From assembly GCA_029706075.1 (NCBI GenBank), contig JAINUG010000085.1, positions 1,699,392 through 1,763,391 on the forward strand: a stretch of 64,000 bases of DNA, written 5' to 3'. Of this stretch, positions 57,972 through 64,000 are shown in pieces. A program made the translations under genes and the position numbers. Origin of the DNA: Aldrovandia affinis. Lineage: Eukaryota; Chordata; Actinopteri; Notacanthiformes; Halosauridae. The notes beneath the pieces are model-generated. The model did no database searches. It saw only the letters and a list, made by a program, of their open reading frames with translations, and was not told where the DNA came from. Positions within the stretch are counted from its first letter, which is position 1. The number at the start of each line of letters is the position of its first letter.

Positions 57972-57983
57972 AGAATATAGGTC

Positions 57984-60900
57984 CCTGGCAGAGGCTCTCC
58001 TGGTTGCAACTAAGGGCTGGCTATCACTATCAGTCAATGCTGATGGAGAAACATTCATACATAGCACATCTTGAGTTTTTTTCGAGGGCTCGTGTTTGGG
58101 ATACGGTATTATTATCGAAGACAGTGCATTTTCTCCACAATAGTTCCATTAAAACAAAAGACAACATTATAAAATATTGAGTGTTAAGGAACATTTGCGA
58201 GTTCACGCAGTGAGGCACGTCTCTATTAAATTATTCAAAAACCAAGAGTAAGAGGGGGCACGCACACAGCCACAGACGAGTTTGATAAAGTACAGGAGGA
58301 TGAGGTTGAAGGCCGTTGTGGGAAATGCGTTTGCCCTGGTTTACACGCCTACGGTGGATCTTTGATTCATTACGACTGATCGCTGCAGATGCTTTCAGTG
58401 ATGCGAGCGATGAAAAGGTCGATTTTTACTGATGACCTGTGACCCGCTTGACAGTCGAGGTGCATCCTGACCTGAGATTGGACGTCTTCCCAGGGCATTC
58501 TTCACTTCTTACCTCAAGTGCCGGACACTGGACCAAATCTTAATGCCCAGCACTGGCAGACTGGGAGATTATTATTTGACTGTAGTTATCTCACATGAGT
58601 GATTAGCTTACCACCGCATCAGACCCATTTCACTCCCCTTGACTGTAAATCTAGTTGAGAATAATCTTCTGGCTGAGACTTGGGGAAGTTTCTCACAACT
58701 CTAACATAATGGGAATCATTCTGTCAGTGGCAGATAGCGATTGCTCAAAACCCATCCTAGTTAGCCAGAAGTTTCATCCTTTGACAAGAGCTGATAGCTC
58801 TGGTAAATTAGGCCTTCGTTTATTTCAACATTCCTAAATCAAAATCAGCACAATGCAGGAAATGCTATACATCACTAATTTCTACGCACATATACCACTC
58901 AAAGTTTTTCAGGTATTTAATAACACCGTATAAACTTTGTATATGCATTTGTATATGTACACAAATCACATTTGAATTTTAGCAGAAATCATTTTACTAT
59001 TGTGTGTTTTTAGTTAAGGTATGTTTAACCTTCGTGAAGAATGCTCCAAGGCTCTCCCATTCTATCCAGTAGAACTGGAACGGTATTTCAATGTTTATCC
59101 CCATTCCAGTTCCTACTTCAACAATTTCTTTGATGCTCATCTGTTTAGGAAAGAGGACCGTTGGGTCCGGCATGACCTGTTTGCATGCCATGCAAACAAA
59201 CACTATTTTAGCCCAATCACAACAGAGAGTGAAGAAAACTAGGCAAATTGTACAACAGTCATTGTGAAAATGAGGTTAATGACTCATAGCACCATTTGAA
59301 AACATGGATTTAAAGCTATTAACAAATATGTATATGCGTGTGTGTGTGTGTGTGTGTTGTGTGTGCGCATGTGTATGTGTATCTGTGTTTGACATTGACA
59401 TTGGGTAGATTACAAGTCTAGATATCCCTCATAATAAACAATTAAACAAATTTGACTTATGTTTAACTGGTCCAAAATAAATAAAATAATGTTGTGCGTG
59501 TGTGTATGTGTGTGTGCGTGCATGTGTGTGTGTGTGTGTTTTACTTGACTGACTTACAACAGAAATCGGGTGTTGGATTGCACTGAGGCACTGCTCCCCG
59601 CTCAACAGCAGAGCAGGCTGGCCTGATCGTGAATGCAGTCATTTGGCCTGGTTCCAAGGGGATTCTGTGTGCCCCTCTGTCTCCTATCACCTGGGTTCTG
59701 GGCCGTGTCCACAGAGAGAGGGGATTAAAGGCCTTTAAACCGGCCTCCTGCCACACAAAGGCCTCTAATGTGCCTGTGCGTGGTACGCCCTGACTGCGCG
59801 GGTGTCTCCGCTGAAAACCGCACTTGCAGCCAAACGTCTGCACCGCACAAATACCCGAGGAAGTTATCCATCCTGGATCCTTTTACCTTTGAAAAGATAC
59901 GCATCCCGACAATTACTGTGAGCTGGCGCTCTTGGAAATGAAAGGGGAGCTTTTCTGAGGCCGAGTGATTGAGAACGTTGCTGAGAGGAGCCGGGGGTTA
60001 CTGTAGTCTCCCGGGTCTCCAGGCCAACATGGCACAGTGAGAGAGGTGAAATGAAGAGAGCATATTCATCACGAAACATGCAAGCTTGCTTCCATCAGCA
60101 TAATGCAGGCCAATTTCTCTTCATTTAAGCCTTATTTGAGCTACTCTCTTCAGTGCATTTCCCTGACCCCCACGGGCCTGGCTATTCAGCATGGCGCTCC
60201 AACTGGAACCATCCAAGCAAAACCACCACTATCAGTGTTAAAGCATCGTGTGACCCAGGCTTTAAACCGGTGAACCTCCAGTCACAAGACCAGATCCATC
60301 CCCACTGCTCCATGCCACCCGCCTGTTTCCCCCATTTGTCCCCTGAAAGCATAAGGCTTGTGATTCCGGCTTATCACATGACTGGACATGCGGAGGCAAC
60401 AAGAAAATCCATACATTTCTGACAAGTCACTGCAGCCTCCCATTGTCCCTTTAATCGCTCCCGGTCGCCAGGTTGCGGGCTGAGCGCAGGCATGCAAACA
60501 GACGACTGCTCTCCGTGGCCGCGCATCCATTGGCTCTCCCTGTGAGAACGGCAGTATTAACGATCATGCCTGAGCAGGGCGGAGTGGGAGCCCGGTCGTG
60601 TGTGCGAGGGCCCGGGCTCATGTGACTGCAGCATGGCCCTGAGCCGCGGGACGGGGCAAGGCTCGGCGGGAGACACAGCGCGCCCCTCGCAGGAGGGGAA
60701 GAACAGGCCCCATTGTGACATTCGACAATCCTCGGCATTCATTAGCACCGAGGGCTGCATGCTTAGAGCACGTGAAAACTGGGACACAACACATTTCTTT
60801 ATGGAACACTATCACAATGTTGGCCACTTGGCCTGCCTTGCCTGTGGTTTTCCACAAGCCAATGTCTTTGCGGTCAATGTTACGGCAAGCAAACCATCTC

Positions 60901-62195
60901 ACTGGTCTGCTGGTACGATAAGCGAAATATCAAAGAACAACAATAAACTGGGCAGCAATTGTGAAAGTGCGCTGTAAAATAATCAGAGTACAGCTTACCG
61001 ATCTTCCCCAGTTATATCAGAGGCAAGTGTCACATAAGGCACACGCTGTTGATGGTGGCAGTCAACGTCTCTTATATCAGGAGTTCCACTTGTTACCTTC
61101 CAAGTGCTGTTTAGATTCCCAAAATGTTCATCTAACAGATAAAAACACTCATACCATCTGCAATTACAATTTTAAATCAGGACATAACCTCAGCTACCCG
61201 TTTGTGGTATGGTATGGGGAGGGTGGGCGGGAGGTGAGGGGTGCTCACTGTGCTTCAATGAAGTTTTAATTTCAAATTGTATGTATTATTTAACCCATTA
61301 AGACCTGGAGTGACGGGTGCGATTTTGCGATTAATGAAACTGATTGCTGAAATCAATGAAGATTTTTTTACCCTCAGGTTTTAAGAGGTTGTGTAGAATA
61401 ATTGCTTAGGTTTTTATTTAAGGCATTTTAGGTCTGAATGGGTTAATACCTTTATTTCCTGTATTTCATTTGTACATTCTACACTGTTATTGTCTATGTC
61501 AATTTTTATGTGACACACTGCAATGCATATTGCCCATCGGTACAATAAATAATTACGCTACTCCTTGTAGTTAGTTATTAAAGAAAGTAATAATATTGTC
61601 TTGTCCTTGCATAATGAAGAATCCGTGAGCAAATATAAAGTTTATCTCCACTTTATTGCTTGAACACAACAGACTGTGTGTGCACTGGCGTGTCTTTCCC
61701 TGTAATGCGACCATTTTAAGTGGGCACTATGATTCTGAAGATCTGATTTTATACCAAAGGTTCTGTCACCTGCACACATGTCCATATCCAACCAATAAGA
61801 ATATTGCATTCTTAAACTTGAACCTTTTCAACAAAAATTTGAATGTGCAATGTGCATATTTATAAAAGCAATAAATATGACTTTCTGTCATTTCTTCATC
61901 TATGAGACCCTCTTTATCACGCCATTATTCCAACTTATGACACACAAAACCTTTAAATTGTGACTAAAACGTGAGTTTACAAATACTCAGTCCATGTAAA
62001 TCAGCCGCCTTGGCAAATCATATTACCTCCAGTGTGTATTACTTATGTTGCCTACTGTCTAGTTAAAAATATATATATATATATATTATAAAGTAGTACA
62101 GTACTCTAAGGAGTTCAAACTAAGCATGCTGTGGTGCTATCTTTTGTTAGGGTTAGATCTGCCTGAACACTGAAAATAAATGTTTTTAATGAGGA
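57984..62195. other. Intergenic DNA, no supported gene
   Basis: There are short GT tracts at 59338-59360 and 59497-59540 and a (TA)n at 62067-62087. A GC-rich patch lies at about 60450-60720. I found no exon with a recognisable domain. Regulatory function cannot be judged from one sequence. Confidence 0.45.
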
Positions 62196-62205
62196 TTTCT
62201 TGACA

Positions 62206-64000
<1,795 letters not shown>

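Overview
This window is vertebrate nuclear DNA, almost certainly from a ray-finned fish. The evidence is long CA/CT microsatellites, fish-type tRNA-derived SINEs, several L2/CR1-group LINEs with fish-style 3' tails, introns with GT-AG borders, and multi-exon genes. No complete, single-copy housekeeping gene was recognised. The window looks like intergenic or accessory DNA dominated by repeats and by one locally amplified gene family.

Layout. 1-5.1 kb: unique-looking DNA with a few open frames I cannot name. 5.1-9.0 kb: old diverged duplicated modules, a SINE and a perfect hairpin. 9.2-9.65 kb: a fossil Ty3/Gypsy reverse-transcriptase piece. 10.3-15.0 kb: a nest of insertions (GTACC-rich repeat, SINE/MITE-like repeat, solo LTR, 3.3-kb LINE) that splits one copy of the old duplication. 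16.2-16.5 kb: a perfect 114-bp palindrome directly upstream of a CCAAT/TATA promoter and a short exon-like stretch ending in a splice donor. 18.1-43.1 kb: an array of five related gene units (A-E), each built as exon 1 (about 110 bp), an intron of about 290 bp and a long exon 2, with a period of about 1.4 kb before later insertions. Units A-D stop after an N-terminal domain. Unit E continues into a region with an H-T-E ... P-C-x4-C-x2-C signature on a strand-loop pattern like zinc-dependent, AID/APOBEC-like cytidine deaminases. Unit D has an uninterrupted two-exon reading frame.

The array has been hit by other elements. A 12.6-kb DNA transposon (22,068-34,700) sits inside exon 2 of unit C, flanked by a 6-bp GACTTT target duplication. 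It has 1.1-kb terminal inverted repeats, an apparently intact seven-exon DDE integrase-like transposase on the plus strand, and on the minus strand a convergent gene of about 15 exons for a G2E3-like HECT ubiquitin ligase with two C2HC zinc-finger-like motifs. Its ends (TATGG...CCATA) and 6-bp duplication fit the IS3EU superfamily as I remember it. Two copies of one L2-type LINE lie at the same position in two successive units, so the insertion was itself amplified with the array.

43.1-64 kb: no supported gene. It holds microsatellites, two SINEs with perfect 12-bp target duplications and otherwise unique-looking DNA. The two points I would follow first are the deaminase-like array with its promoter-side palindrome, and the ubiquitin-ligase cargo of the transposon.
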